Shown here: in pieces, positions 16,773-24,391 of the stretch | Numbering within the stretch: position 1 is the stretch's first letter | Layout: every line of letters begins with the position of its first letter | Assembly (NCBI RefSeq): GCF_023736115.1 | Contig: NZ_JAKQZC010000006.1 | Span: 62,001-126,000 of the forward strand | Direction of reading: 5' to 3' | Length of the DNA stretch: 64,000 bases | Source: Salinicola avicenniae | Lineage (GTDB): Bacteria > Pseudomonadota > Gammaproteobacteria > Pseudomonadales > Halomonadaceae | Notes under the pieces: model-generated | The model's input: only the letters and a program-made list of their open reading frames with translations | Databases searched by the model: none | What the model was told of the DNA's origin: nothing | Translations under genes and position numbers: made by a program

Positions 16773-17414
16773 ATGAACAACGTCGCCGAACTTCTTCGCC
16801 TGATTCACAACCTGATCCGCCTCGGCACCATCGCCGAGGTGGACCACGCCAGCGCACGCGTTCGTGTCCGATCCGGCGGCCTACTGACGACCTGGCTGCC
16901 GTGGTTGGCACTGCGGGCAGGCACGACCCGCGAATGGGATCCACCGACAATCAGTGAGCAAGTCGTACTGCTGTCTCCGGGTGGAGATCCTGCTCTGGGG
17001 GTCGCACTCACGGGCCTGTTCAGCACTGCCCACCCAGCGCCAAGTGACGCGGCCTCGTTGTGGCACCGCGTCTTCCCCGATGGCGCCGTAATCGAGTACG
17101 ACCACGAGGCGCATCATCTGCGCGCCGCCCTGCCCGGATCCGCCTCGATCGACGCTCAGGCCGATGTCACCGTTACCACCACCGCCGCGCTGACCGCCAC
17201 CGCGGCCGGCGGCGCGACCATCAACGCCAACGTCGTCATCAACGGCAACGTCACGTTGAACGGCAATCTCAATCAGCCCAGCGGGAAGACCGCAACGATG
17301 TCTGGCGCGGTCCACTTCAAGGGCGCCGTTACCAGTAACGGTAAGGACATCAGCAGCAGCCACACACATACCGATGTGCAGCGTGGCAGCAATAACACAG
17401 GGGGCGTTTCCTGA
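16773..17414 (+). CDS. V: Baseplate spike protein (P2 gpV)
   Basis: A 213-aa central spike that pierces the outer membrane. An OB-fold N-terminal half (VRVRSGGLLTTWLPWL) leads to a beta-helix rich in N/V/T repeats (INANVVINGNVTLNGNLNQ). The tip motif SSHTHTD contains the HxH iron-binding pair known from the P2/phi92 spike. It is the first gene after the V late promoter and overlaps W by 1 bp of the stop/start. Confidence 0.96.
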   Translation: MNNVAELLRLIHNLIRLGTIAEVDHASARVRVRSGGLLTTWLPWLALRAGTTREWDPPTISEQVVLLSPGGDPALGVALTGLFSTAHPAPSDAASLWHRVFPDGAVIEYDHEAHHLRAALPGSASIDAQADVTVTTTAALTATAAGGATINANVVINGNVTLNGNLNQPSGKTATMSGAVHFKGAVTSNGKDISSSHTHTDVQRGSNNTGGVS

Positions 17415-17761
17415 TGCCCGGCATGAACCGTACCACTGGCGCGTCGATTGCCGGCCTCGAGCATATTCGCCAGAGCGTCGCCGACATTCTCACCACGCCA
17501 ATTGGCTCGCGGCTGATGCGCCGAGACTATGGCTCACTGCTGCCCAGCCTGATCGATCAGCCGCTCAACGACGCCACGCTGATGCGTACCTACAGTGCGG
17601 CGGTCATGGCGATCATCCGTTGGGAACCTCGCATCGTCGTTCGCTCGATCAACAGGCGTGTCGGCACGACGGCCCCCGGTAGCGCGACGCTGGAGATCGA
17701 CGCCGTAACGAGCGATGGCGAAGACGTCTCGCTCTCCGTCCCCGTGGGTGGCCGCGCATGA
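17414..17761 (+). CDS. W: Baseplate wedge protein (P2 gpW)
   Basis: A 115-aa gp25-like/P2 gpW lysozyme-fold wedge component. The EHIRQSVADILTTPIGSRLMRRDYGS segment is the classic signature. It overlaps the stop of V and the start of J. Confidence 0.97.
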   Translation: MPGMNRTTGASIAGLEHIRQSVADILTTPIGSRLMRRDYGSLLPSLIDQPLNDATLMRTYSAAVMAIIRWEPRIVVRSINRRVGTTAPGSATLEIDAVTSDGEDVSLSVPVGGRA

Positions 17762-18669
17762 GCTCGCCCATCGATCTCTCCCAGCTGCCCGCACCGGCGG
17801 TCGTCGAATCCCTCGACTACGAAACCATCCTCGCCGAGCGCAAAGCCGCGCTCATCACCCTGTTTCCGGCCGACGAACAGGCCGACATCGCGGCCACGCT
17901 CGAGCTCGAATCCGAGCCGCTGACCAAGCTCTGCCAAGAGAACGCCTATCGAGAATTGACCTGGCGGCAGCGCGTCAACGAGGCGGCGCGCTCGGTCATG
18001 CTCGCATTCAGCCGGAAAACCGATCTCGACCAGGTCGCCGCGAACTACAACGTCGAAAGGCTGGTTATCGACCCGGGCGACCCGGACGCGGTGCCGCCGG
18101 TCGCGCCGACGTATGAGAGCGACGACGATCTGAGGCTTCGCGCCCAGCGGGCGTTCGAGGGGCTATCGGTCGCCGGGCCTCGTGGCGCTTACGTATTTCA
18201 CGCGCTGTCGGCCGACGGCCGCGTCGCCGACGCGACGGCGATTTCGCCGGCACCCTGCGAGGCGGTCGTCACCGTGCTGGCCCGTGCCGGCGACGGCACC
18301 GCCGACCAGGCGCTACTCGATGTCGTCGCATCCGCGCTCTCCGCCGAGGACGTGCGACCGGTCGGTGACCGGCTGACGGTCCAATCAGCAAGCATCGTCG
18401 ACTACACCGTCGACGCCACGCTCTATCTCTACCCGGGACCGGAACAGGAGCCCATCCTCGCCGCCGCCCAATCCGCGCTCGAGGCCTACGTCACCACCCA
18501 ACGCCGCATCGGCCGGGATATCCGCCTCTCGGCCGTCTACGCGGCCCTGCACGTCGAAGGCGTCCAGCGTGTCGAGCTCGCCGCGCCGGCGGCCGATGTC
18601 GTGCTCGACGAGACGCAGGCCGCGCACTGCACCGGCACGAGCATCGTGATCGGGGGCAGCGATGAGTAG
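17758..18669 (+). CDS. J: Baseplate assembly protein (P2 gpJ)
   Basis: A 303-aa baseplate J-like protein with typical segments PAPAVVESLDYETILAERKA and YESDDDLRLRAQRAFEGLSVAGPRGAYVFHAL. It builds the wedge ring together with W and I. It overlaps both neighbours. Confidence 0.96.
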   Translation: MSSPIDLSQLPAPAVVESLDYETILAERKAALITLFPADEQADIAATLELESEPLTKLCQENAYRELTWRQRVNEAARSVMLAFSRKTDLDQVAANYNVERLVIDPGDPDAVPPVAPTYESDDDLRLRAQRAFEGLSVAGPRGAYVFHALSADGRVADATAISPAPCEAVVTVLARAGDGTADQALLDVVASALSAEDVRPVGDRLTVQSASIVDYTVDATLYLYPGPEQEPILAAAQSALEAYVTTQRRIGRDIRLSAVYAALHVEGVQRVELAAPAADVVLDETQAAHCTGTSIVIGGSDE

Positions 18670-19291
18670 CGCCACGTTGCTGCCGCCCAACGCCACCGCG
18701 CTCGAGCGCGCCGCCGCCGAGGCATTGGCGGAAATCCAGCGCGTACCGATTCCGCTGCGTCAGCTCTGGAACCCGACCACCTGCCCGGCGCGGCTGCTGC
18801 CCTATCTGGCCTGGGCGTTTTCGGTCGACCGCTGGGATCCTACCTGGAGCGAGGCCACCAAACGGGACGTGGTGCGCAATGCGTTCTACATCCATCAGCG
18901 CAAGGGCACGATCTCGGCGCTCCGCCGCGTTGTCGAGCCGCTCGGGTACCTGCTGACAGTGGAAGAGTGGTGGCAGCAATCCCCCGAAGGCACGCCGGGC
19001 ACGTTCGCGCTGCGTGTCGGCGTGCTGGACACCGGCATTACGGATGCCATGTACACCGAGCTTGCGCGACTGGTCGATGACGCCAAGCCGTTGACTCGGC
19101 ATATCACCGGACTGGATCTGCTTGGCGAGACCCGAGGGCCGCTCTATCTGGGCGGCACGATCTATGACGGCGACCAGTCCGCCGTTTACCCCTATCTGCC
19201 GCCGGTCATTGCCAGCCATGGCGCCTGCTATATCGGCGCCGGCATGCACCTGATCGATGCGGCGACCGTCTACCCCGGACCCGTTTCCTAA
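18662..19291 (+). CDS. I: Tail protein I (P2 gpI)
   Basis: A 209-aa P2 gpI-family baseplate protein. The NPTTCPARLLPYLAWAFSVDRWDPTWSE stretch is diagnostic. It links the baseplate to the fibre H encoded 17 bp downstream. Confidence 0.96.
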   Translation: MSSATLLPPNATALERAAAEALAEIQRVPIPLRQLWNPTTCPARLLPYLAWAFSVDRWDPTWSEATKRDVVRNAFYIHQRKGTISALRRVVEPLGYLLTVEEWWQQSPEGTPGTFALRVGVLDTGITDAMYTELARLVDDAKPLTRHITGLDLLGETRGPLYLGGTIYDGDQSAVYPYLPPVIASHGACYIGAGMHLIDAATVYPGPVS

Positions 19292-19308
19292 CCGCGAGAG
19301 AAATCGCC

Positions 19309-20652
19309 ATGGCCCAGTACTACACCGTGCCGACGCGAGTCGGCGCCGCCAAGCTCGCCAACGCCATCGCCCTCGGGGTACCGATCGAGATCGTTGAGAT
19401 GGCGGTCGGTGACGGCGGCGGCAACCTGCCCGATCCTGACAGCAGCCGCTCATCACTGATCAACGAGCAGCGCCGGGCGCCGATCAACGCCAGCGAGACC
19501 GATCCCGATAACCCGACCTGGATCGTTATCGAACAGATCGTGCCACCGGAGGTCGGTGGATGGACCATTCGCGAGGTCGGCGTGTTCGATACCGACGGCG
19601 ACATGATCGCCTATGGCAACTATCCGGAGACCTACAAGCCACTGCTCAGCGAAGGCAGTGGCAGAACGCAGACGATTCGCTTCGTGCTGCAGGTCTCCGA
19701 TACCGCGGCGGTCACACTGAAGGTCGACCCCAGCATCGTGCTTGCGACGCGCGGCTACGTGAACGACGAGCTCGACAAACACACGAAGGCCCGCAGCCAT
19801 CCCGCCGCGACGACCACGGCCCAAGGCATGGTGGAGCTCGCCACGCCCACAGAGACAAGAACCGGTAATGACAGCCAGCGCGCGGTTACCCCTGCGGGCA
19901 ACAAAGTCGCGTTGGATGAGCACCGCAGGGAAACCGACGCCCACTCCGCCGACCGTATCTCGCTCGGCGATCTGCCCAACCTTGGCAACCCCCAGACCGT
20001 CCAGGCGGCTCTGGCCGCCATGGGCAACGTGGTACTGCGCGACCAGGGCCCCGGGAATGGACTGGATGCCGACACGCTCGATGGCCAGCACGGCAGCTAC
20101 TACCGAAATGCCGGCAACCTGAACGCCGGCACGCTTCCCAGGGCGCGCCTCTCGGGCAGCTACAACATCGATATCGACGGCGCTGCCGCCTCGGCCAACA
20201 ACTCCAGCCAGCTTGGAGGCCAGCCCGGCGGCTACTATCGCAACGCGGGCAACCTCAACGCCGGGACGGTGCCTAGAGCGCGATTGTCCGGCACCTACGA
20301 CATCAATATCACCGGCAACGCCGACACCCTCGACGGACAGCACGGCGGCTACTACCGAAACGCCTCCAATCTCAACGCCGGGACGGTGCCGGCCGCACGC
20401 CTGCCGAACAGCGTAAAGGTCACTACTTCAAGCGTGCTCAATGCCACCAAGGGGGCCAGCGTCGGCGCGGTGGGCACGTATGCTTTTCTGCACTCATCAC
20501 GCGATCTGTCTGTTGGTGCCACTACCGCGGCCAGTAATCTGGAATATGCGGATGCGTCGGGAGGAGAGGGAAACCGGCCGTCAGGGACCTGGCGGGCCAT
20601 GGGGCAACCCTATGGAAGCTCCCCTAACACGCTTTTTCTGAGGATCTCCTGA
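19309..20652 (+). CDS. H: Tail fibre protein (P2 gpH-like)
   Basis: A 447-aa tail fibre. The conserved N-terminal domain (about 1-160, MAQYYTVPTRVGAAKLANA) attaches to gpI. The shaft carries three 42-residue repeats built on DTLDGQHGxYYRNAxNLNAGTxPxARL (about 255-367). The C-terminal 80 residues are probably the receptor-binding tip. It is shorter than P2 H (669 aa). The tip differs in composition from the shaft, as expected for a part that is exchanged. A chaperone-like gene follows. Confidence 0.92.
   Translation: MAQYYTVPTRVGAAKLANAIALGVPIEIVEMAVGDGGGNLPDPDSSRSSLINEQRRAPINASETDPDNPTWIVIEQIVPPEVGGWTIREVGVFDTDGDMIAYGNYPETYKPLLSEGSGRTQTIRFVLQVSDTAAVTLKVDPSIVLATRGYVNDELDKHTKARSHPAATTTAQGMVELATPTETRTGNDSQRAVTPAGNKVALDEHRRETDAHSADRISLGDLPNLGNPQTVQAALAAMGNVVLRDQGPGNGLDADTLDGQHGSYYRNAGNLNAGTLPRARLSGSYNIDIDGAAASANNSSQLGGQPGGYYRNAGNLNAGTVPRARLSGTYDINITGNADTLDGQHGGYYRNASNLNAGTVPAARLPNSVKVTTSSVLNATKGASVGAVGTYAFLHSSRDLSVGATTAASNLEYADASGGEGNRPSGTWRAMGQPYGSSPNTLFLRIS
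20071..20406 (+). repeat. Three 126-bp repeats in the tail fibre gene
   Basis: Units start at about 20071, 20197 and 20323, exactly 126 bp (42 codons) apart. Each encodes DGQHG(S/G)YYRNA.NLNAGT(L/V)P.ARL. The middle copy has diverged at its start (SSQLGGQPG). The exact codon multiple would allow fibre length to change by recombination without a frameshift. Confidence 0.8.
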
Positions 20653-20653
20653 C

Positions 20654-21244
20654 ATGAGCGACATCACGAATACCGCCACGGTGCCGCGTTGGCAGAACCC
20701 AGTTCGCAACGCCGACGGCACCATCGACTGCGAGATCGAGCACCCGGACTACGGCTGGATTCCATTCACCGCCTCGGCAGACGACGTAGAGGAAAGCGGC
20801 CGACAGCTTCACGCAGCGATCCTGGCCTCGGGCGAGAACATTGCTGAGCGGAAGCTACCGATCGCCGACCTAGCTGCCGCCAAGCGCGCCGAGATTGAAT
20901 CGGCCTATGCCGCCGCGCTCGCCACCGGGCTGCCCTACACGCTGCCCGATGGCACCGAAGATGTGATCCAGACCCGGCCCGAGGACGAATCGAATCTACT
21001 TGGGCTGGCAATCGAAGCGCGCGACCTGCGCACTGCAGGCGAGACCGGCGCGGTGATGTCGCTGCGCGCGCAATCGAACCGCGTCTACACGCTCACGCCC
21101 GAGCAGATGATCGCCGCCACCGACGCCGCCAAAGCGTTCAAAAAAGCACAGCTGGCCAAAAGCTGGCAGCTCAAGGACGCCGTCAGCGAAGCCGAACGGA
21201 ACGGCGACCGGGATGCTATCGAGGTCGTGAGCTGGATAAAGTGA
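20654..21244 (+). CDS. Tail fibre assembly-type protein (DUF4376-like)
   Basis: A 196-aa protein one base after H. The N-terminal segment WQNPVRNADGTIDCEIEHPDYGWIPFTAS and the C-terminal helical half (ADLAAAKRAEIESAYAAAL ... YTLTPEQMIAATDAAKAF) resemble phage tail-fibre assembly proteins with DUF4376. By position it corresponds to P2 gpG and is likely a chaperone for the fibre tip. Confidence 0.85.
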   Translation: MSDITNTATVPRWQNPVRNADGTIDCEIEHPDYGWIPFTASADDVEESGRQLHAAILASGENIAERKLPIADLAAAKRAEIESAYAAALATGLPYTLPDGTEDVIQTRPEDESNLLGLAIEARDLRTAGETGAVMSLRAQSNRVYTLTPEQMIAATDAAKAFKKAQLAKSWQLKDAVSEAERNGDRDAIEVVSWIK

Positions 21245-21272
21245 TTTCACAATATCGAACCGTCAATTAAAA

Positions 21273-21292
21273 GAGCCCGCGAATGTGGGCTC
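21273..21292 (-). terminator. Terminator between tfa and the opposing moron
   Basis: GAGCCCGC-GAAT-GTGGGCTC forms an 8-bp stem with one G-U pair. The minus-strand transcript continues into TTTTAATT. It overlaps the stop codon of the leftward gene by two bases and may act on both convergent genes. Confidence 0.75.
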
Positions 21293-21896
21293 AGTTCGTT
21301 ATCCGATGGGAATAATCCAGATAATGAAACAACTCCCGAGCAAGAGGTGATAATCGATTGCTATTCCGTGCGTATCCACCTCCGTATGTAGCGCCAGGAC
21401 TGGTGACGAGCCCCGAGCCAGCCATACGATTGAGCAGAGAAGCGAGATAGTCTCTGGAGAATCCCAAGCTGTTTTCACCGAACAATTCCAGTTCGTTTCG
21501 TTTACTTTCGTCCTCACCACTGCGCTCATCATCAAATAGCCTCAGCTTCCGCATTTCAGCTAAAACGATGATCTCGGTGCGGGTTAGCGATCCCAAGCAG
21601 TCCATCAGAAGCTGAAACTGGTCTGGTGAATCATCAGAAAAACGACTTTCCACGCCGCCGACCATTAAGTCCACCAAATAGTCTGCCATCTCGTTGTTAG
21701 AGCAAACTTCTAAGGCTCGCACCATCCGAACAAAATGAGCAAAGCGCACTTCAGTACGGCATAAATCCTGAACCGACACTCCATTCTCTGCCGCCCGACG
21801 CAAGGATCTTTCTAGGCGCACTTGTGTGAAGTGTTCATATCCTCTGGCGGCTGCCCATCTTAACGCCCCTGCCAAAGTTGGTTCGATTCCGGTCAT
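21291..21896 (-). CDS. Moron of unknown function at the P2 fun(Z) position
   Basis: A 201-aa protein I do not recognise. It is transcribed against the late genes and inserted between the fibre chaperone and FI, the place where P2 carries fun(Z), a T5-exclusion gene. It is AT-richer than its neighbours. The N-terminal 110 residues are mainly helical. The C-terminal region (LTRTEIIVLAEMRKL, then LGFSRDYLASLLNRMAGSGLVTSPG with a Gly/Tyr turn and RLSPLARELFHYL) reads like a winged-helix domain with a wing at GATYGGGYARNS. It has its own terminator. By position it is a candidate superinfection-exclusion or defence gene, which is inference only. Confidence 0.8.
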   Translation of the reverse strand: MTGIEPTLAGALRWAAARGYEHFTQVRLERSLRRAAENGVSVQDLCRTEVRFAHFVRMVRALEVCSNNEMADYLVDLMVGGVESRFSDDSPDQFQLLMDCLGSLTRTEIIVLAEMRKLRLFDDERSGEDESKRNELELFGENSLGFSRDYLASLLNRMAGSGLVTSPGATYGGGYARNSNRLSPLARELFHYLDYSHRITN

Positions 21897-21987
21897 GCTG
21901 CCTCCGATATCTGAGTTGCCAGTTCTATGACGCCCCTCTCGCATCACTCTACCAGTCCCATCCTCAGGAATGCCCGCCCCCTCCCTG

Positions 21988-22008
21988 TTGTAGATCCCCG
22001 ATCTACAA
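21988..22008 (+). promoter_or_regulatory. Ogr-type late promoter operator before FI
   Basis: TTGTAGAT-CCCCG-ATCTACAA followed by CGCCCGCCGCTAGAGCT, identical in its downstream part to the copy before V. It drives FI-FII-E-T-U-D, as the P2 F promoter does. Confidence 0.88.
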
Positions 22009-22092
22009 CGCCCGCCGCTAGAGCTATGGCAACGACCGCGCAAGCATGGCCGCACGCATGCACTGAACCATTCCCCGCGCAGGAGTTCGCCC

Positions 22093-23265
22093 ATGGCGAC
22101 CGATTACCACCACGGCGTTCGCGTCGTCGAGATCAACGAGGGCACCCGCCCGATCCGGACCGTGTCGAAGGCGGTGATCGGGATGGTCGCCACGGCGAAA
22201 GATGCCGACCCAGAGCAGTTCCCGCTGAATACCCCGGTGCTGGTCACCGATGCCTACACCGCGCTCGGCAAGGCCGGCGACAGCGGTACCCTCGCCCGTT
22301 CGCTGGATGCCATCGTCGATCAGGCCAAGCCGCTGTCGGTGATCGTGCGCGTGGCCGAGGGCGAAACCGCCGACGAAACCAAGGCCAACATCATCGGCGG
22401 CGTCGAGCCCAACGGCCGGAAGACCGGCATCCAGGCGCTGCTGGCCGCGCAGGCCCGGCATGGCGTCAAACCCCGCATCCTCGGCGTGCCGGAGCTCGAC
22501 GACGAAGACGTGGGCGCCGAGCTGATCAGCGTCGCCCAGAAACTGCGCGCCTTCGCCTACCTCTCCGCCTATGGCTGCACCACGGTCGACGAGGCGACGA
22601 TGTATCGCCAGACCTACGGTGCCCGCGAGGCGATGGTGATCTGGCCGGACTTCACTGGCTTCGACACCGCCACGGCCAGCACCCGCAATCTCTCCGCGGT
22701 CGCCCGTGCCATGGGCCTGCGCGCCAAGATCGACGAGCAGACCGGATGGCATAAGACACTGAGCAACGTGGCGGTGAACGGCGTTACCGGTCTTTCGCAG
22801 GACATCTACTGGGATCTGCAGGACCCGGCGACCGATGCCGGCGTGCTGAACGCCGCCGACGTCACCACGCTGATCAACCGCGACGGCTTCCGCTTCTGGG
22901 GCTCACGCACCTGCACCGACGACCCGCTGTTCGCCTTCGAGAACTACACCCGCACCGCCCAGGTGCTCGCGGACACCATGGCCGAGGCGCATCTGTGGGC
23001 GATCGACAAGCCCATGCACCCCAGCCTGGCGCGCGACATCATCGAAGGCATCAACGCCAAGATGCGCGAGCTGACCCGGCAAGGCTACCTGCTCGGCGGC
23101 AGCGCCTGGTTCGACGCCGAGGTGAACACCACCGACGTCCTCAAGAGCGGCAAGTTGTACATCGACTACGACTACACGCCCGTCCCGCCGCTCGAAAACC
23201 TCATGCTGCAGCAGCGCATCAGCGACCAGTACCTGGTCGACTTCGCGTCGCGCGTCGCCGCCTAA
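22093..23265 (+). CDS. FI: Tail sheath protein (P2 gpFI)
   Basis: A 390-aa contractile tail sheath. The family start YHHGVRVVEINEGTRPIRTVSKAVIGMVATA and the C-terminal FVDFASRVAA-type end are both present. Length matches P2 FI (396 aa). It is the first gene of the F operon, 84 bp downstream of the late promoter palindrome. Confidence 0.97.
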   Translation: MATDYHHGVRVVEINEGTRPIRTVSKAVIGMVATAKDADPEQFPLNTPVLVTDAYTALGKAGDSGTLARSLDAIVDQAKPLSVIVRVAEGETADETKANIIGGVEPNGRKTGIQALLAAQARHGVKPRILGVPELDDEDVGAELISVAQKLRAFAYLSAYGCTTVDEATMYRQTYGAREAMVIWPDFTGFDTATASTRNLSAVARAMGLRAKIDEQTGWHKTLSNVAVNGVTGLSQDIYWDLQDPATDAGVLNAADVTTLINRDGFRFWGSRTCTDDPLFAFENYTRTAQVLADTMAEAHLWAIDKPMHPSLARDIIEGINAKMRELTRQGYLLGGSAWFDAEVNTTDVLKSGKLYIDYDYTPVPPLENLMLQQRISDQYLVDFASRVAA

Positions 23266-23279
23266 GGAGCAACCGACAC

Positions 23280-23792
23280 ATGGCACTCCCCAACATCCTC
23301 AAGGACTTCAACCTGTTCGGCGATGGCAACAACTGGCAGGGCCAGATCCCGTCACTGACGATGCCCGAGCTCGCCCGGCGCATGGCCGAATACGAAGGCG
23401 GCGGCATGGATGGCCCCATCGAGGTCGACCAGGGCCAGGAACTGATGACGATGGAATGGACCGCCGGCGGGCTGATCGTCGACGGCCTCTTCGACTCCTT
23501 CGGCTCCCCGGTGCACGACGCCGCCCTGCTTCGCATGACCGGCAGCTACGAAAGCGACGAAACCGGCGACGTGATCCCGGTTGAGGTCGTCGTGCGCGGC
23601 CGTCACAAGACGATCGGCATGGGCGAGGTCAGCAAGGGCGACAACAACACTATCTCCGTCACCACCACGCTGAGCTACTACAAGCTCACCGTCGACGGCG
23701 AGGAGATCATCGAGCGCGACGTGCCCGGCTACGTCTTCAAGGTCCGCGGCGAGGATCGCTACGCGGATCGCCGCCAGGCGCTCGGCCTGTAA
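23280..23792 (+). CDS. FII: Tail tube protein (P2 gpFII)
   Basis: A 170-aa major tail tube protein, starting MALPNILKDFNLFGDG as P2-family tubes do. It lies 14 bp behind the sheath gene with an AAGGAG site in the gap. Confidence 0.97.
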   Translation: MALPNILKDFNLFGDGNNWQGQIPSLTMPELARRMAEYEGGGMDGPIEVDQGQELMTMEWTAGGLIVDGLFDSFGSPVHDAALLRMTGSYESDETGDVIPVEVVVRGRHKTIGMGEVSKGDNNTISVTTTLSYYKLTVDGEEIIERDVPGYVFKVRGEDRYADRRQALGL

Positions 23793-23870
23793 ACGAGACA
23801 CGACGTCCGCCCGGACCCAATACCGCCACCCCCGCCGGGGTGGCACGACATCGCCAGAAGAGAGAAAACC

Positions 23871-24215
23871 ATGACAGAGACCACCGTCGCCAAGACCGAA
23901 GACAACGCCCCCACCGTCGAAGCCTCCGCCCGTGTGCAGACCGAAACCATCATCCTGGACACGCCCCTCCAGCGCGGCGGCAAGTCCATCACCGAGATCA
24001 CGGTGCGCAAGCCGCTCTCCGGCGCCCTGCGCGGCGTCACGCTGAGCGATGTGCTGCAGCTCGATGTCACCGCACTGATCAAAGTGCTGCCCCGCATCAC
24101 CGAGCCGGCGCTGACCGAGGCCGAACTGCGCAACCTGGATCCCGCCGACCTCGTCCAGCTCGGCGGCGAGGTGGCCGGTTTTTTGCTGACGAAGCGAGCG
24201 AAGGGGGAAGCCTGA
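23871..24215 (+). CDS. E: Tail assembly protein E (P2 gpE)
   Basis: A 114-aa tail assembly chaperone with the family motif ETIILDTPLQRGGKSITEITVRKP. It is translated to a stop at 24213-24215 unless ribosomes slip into the -1 frame to give E+E'. It precedes the tape measure gene, for which it is the expected chaperone. Confidence 0.94.
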   Translation: MTETTVAKTEDNAPTVEASARVQTETIILDTPLQRGGKSITEITVRKPLSGALRGVTLSDVLQLDVTALIKVLPRITEPALTEAELRNLDPADLVQLGGEVAGFLLTKRAKGEA

Positions 24216-24382
24216 TCACTCCGCGCGCCCTGCCCCATCACGTGGATGACGCCATGGCGGATCTCGCCATGGCGTTTCACTGGGGCCCGCGCGAGATGGA
24301 CGCCATGAGCGTCACCGAACTGATGGATTGGCGCGAGCGTGCCCGGGTCCGCCTGGAGCCGCCTAAGTCCGGCAAAGCGTAG
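23871..24382 (+). CDS. E': E+E' frameshift product (tail assembly chaperone)
   Basis: A -1 open frame overlaps the end of E and continues to 24382, carrying the E' motif FHWGPREMDAMSVTELMDW. A slippery TTTTTTG is at 24179-24185 near the end of E, the same kind of site used by P2 for its E+E' -1 frameshift. The fused product would be about 170 aa. The ratio of E to E+E' sets tail assembly in P2-like and lambda-like phages. Confidence 0.88.
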
Positions 24383-24391
24383 GAATCCCCC

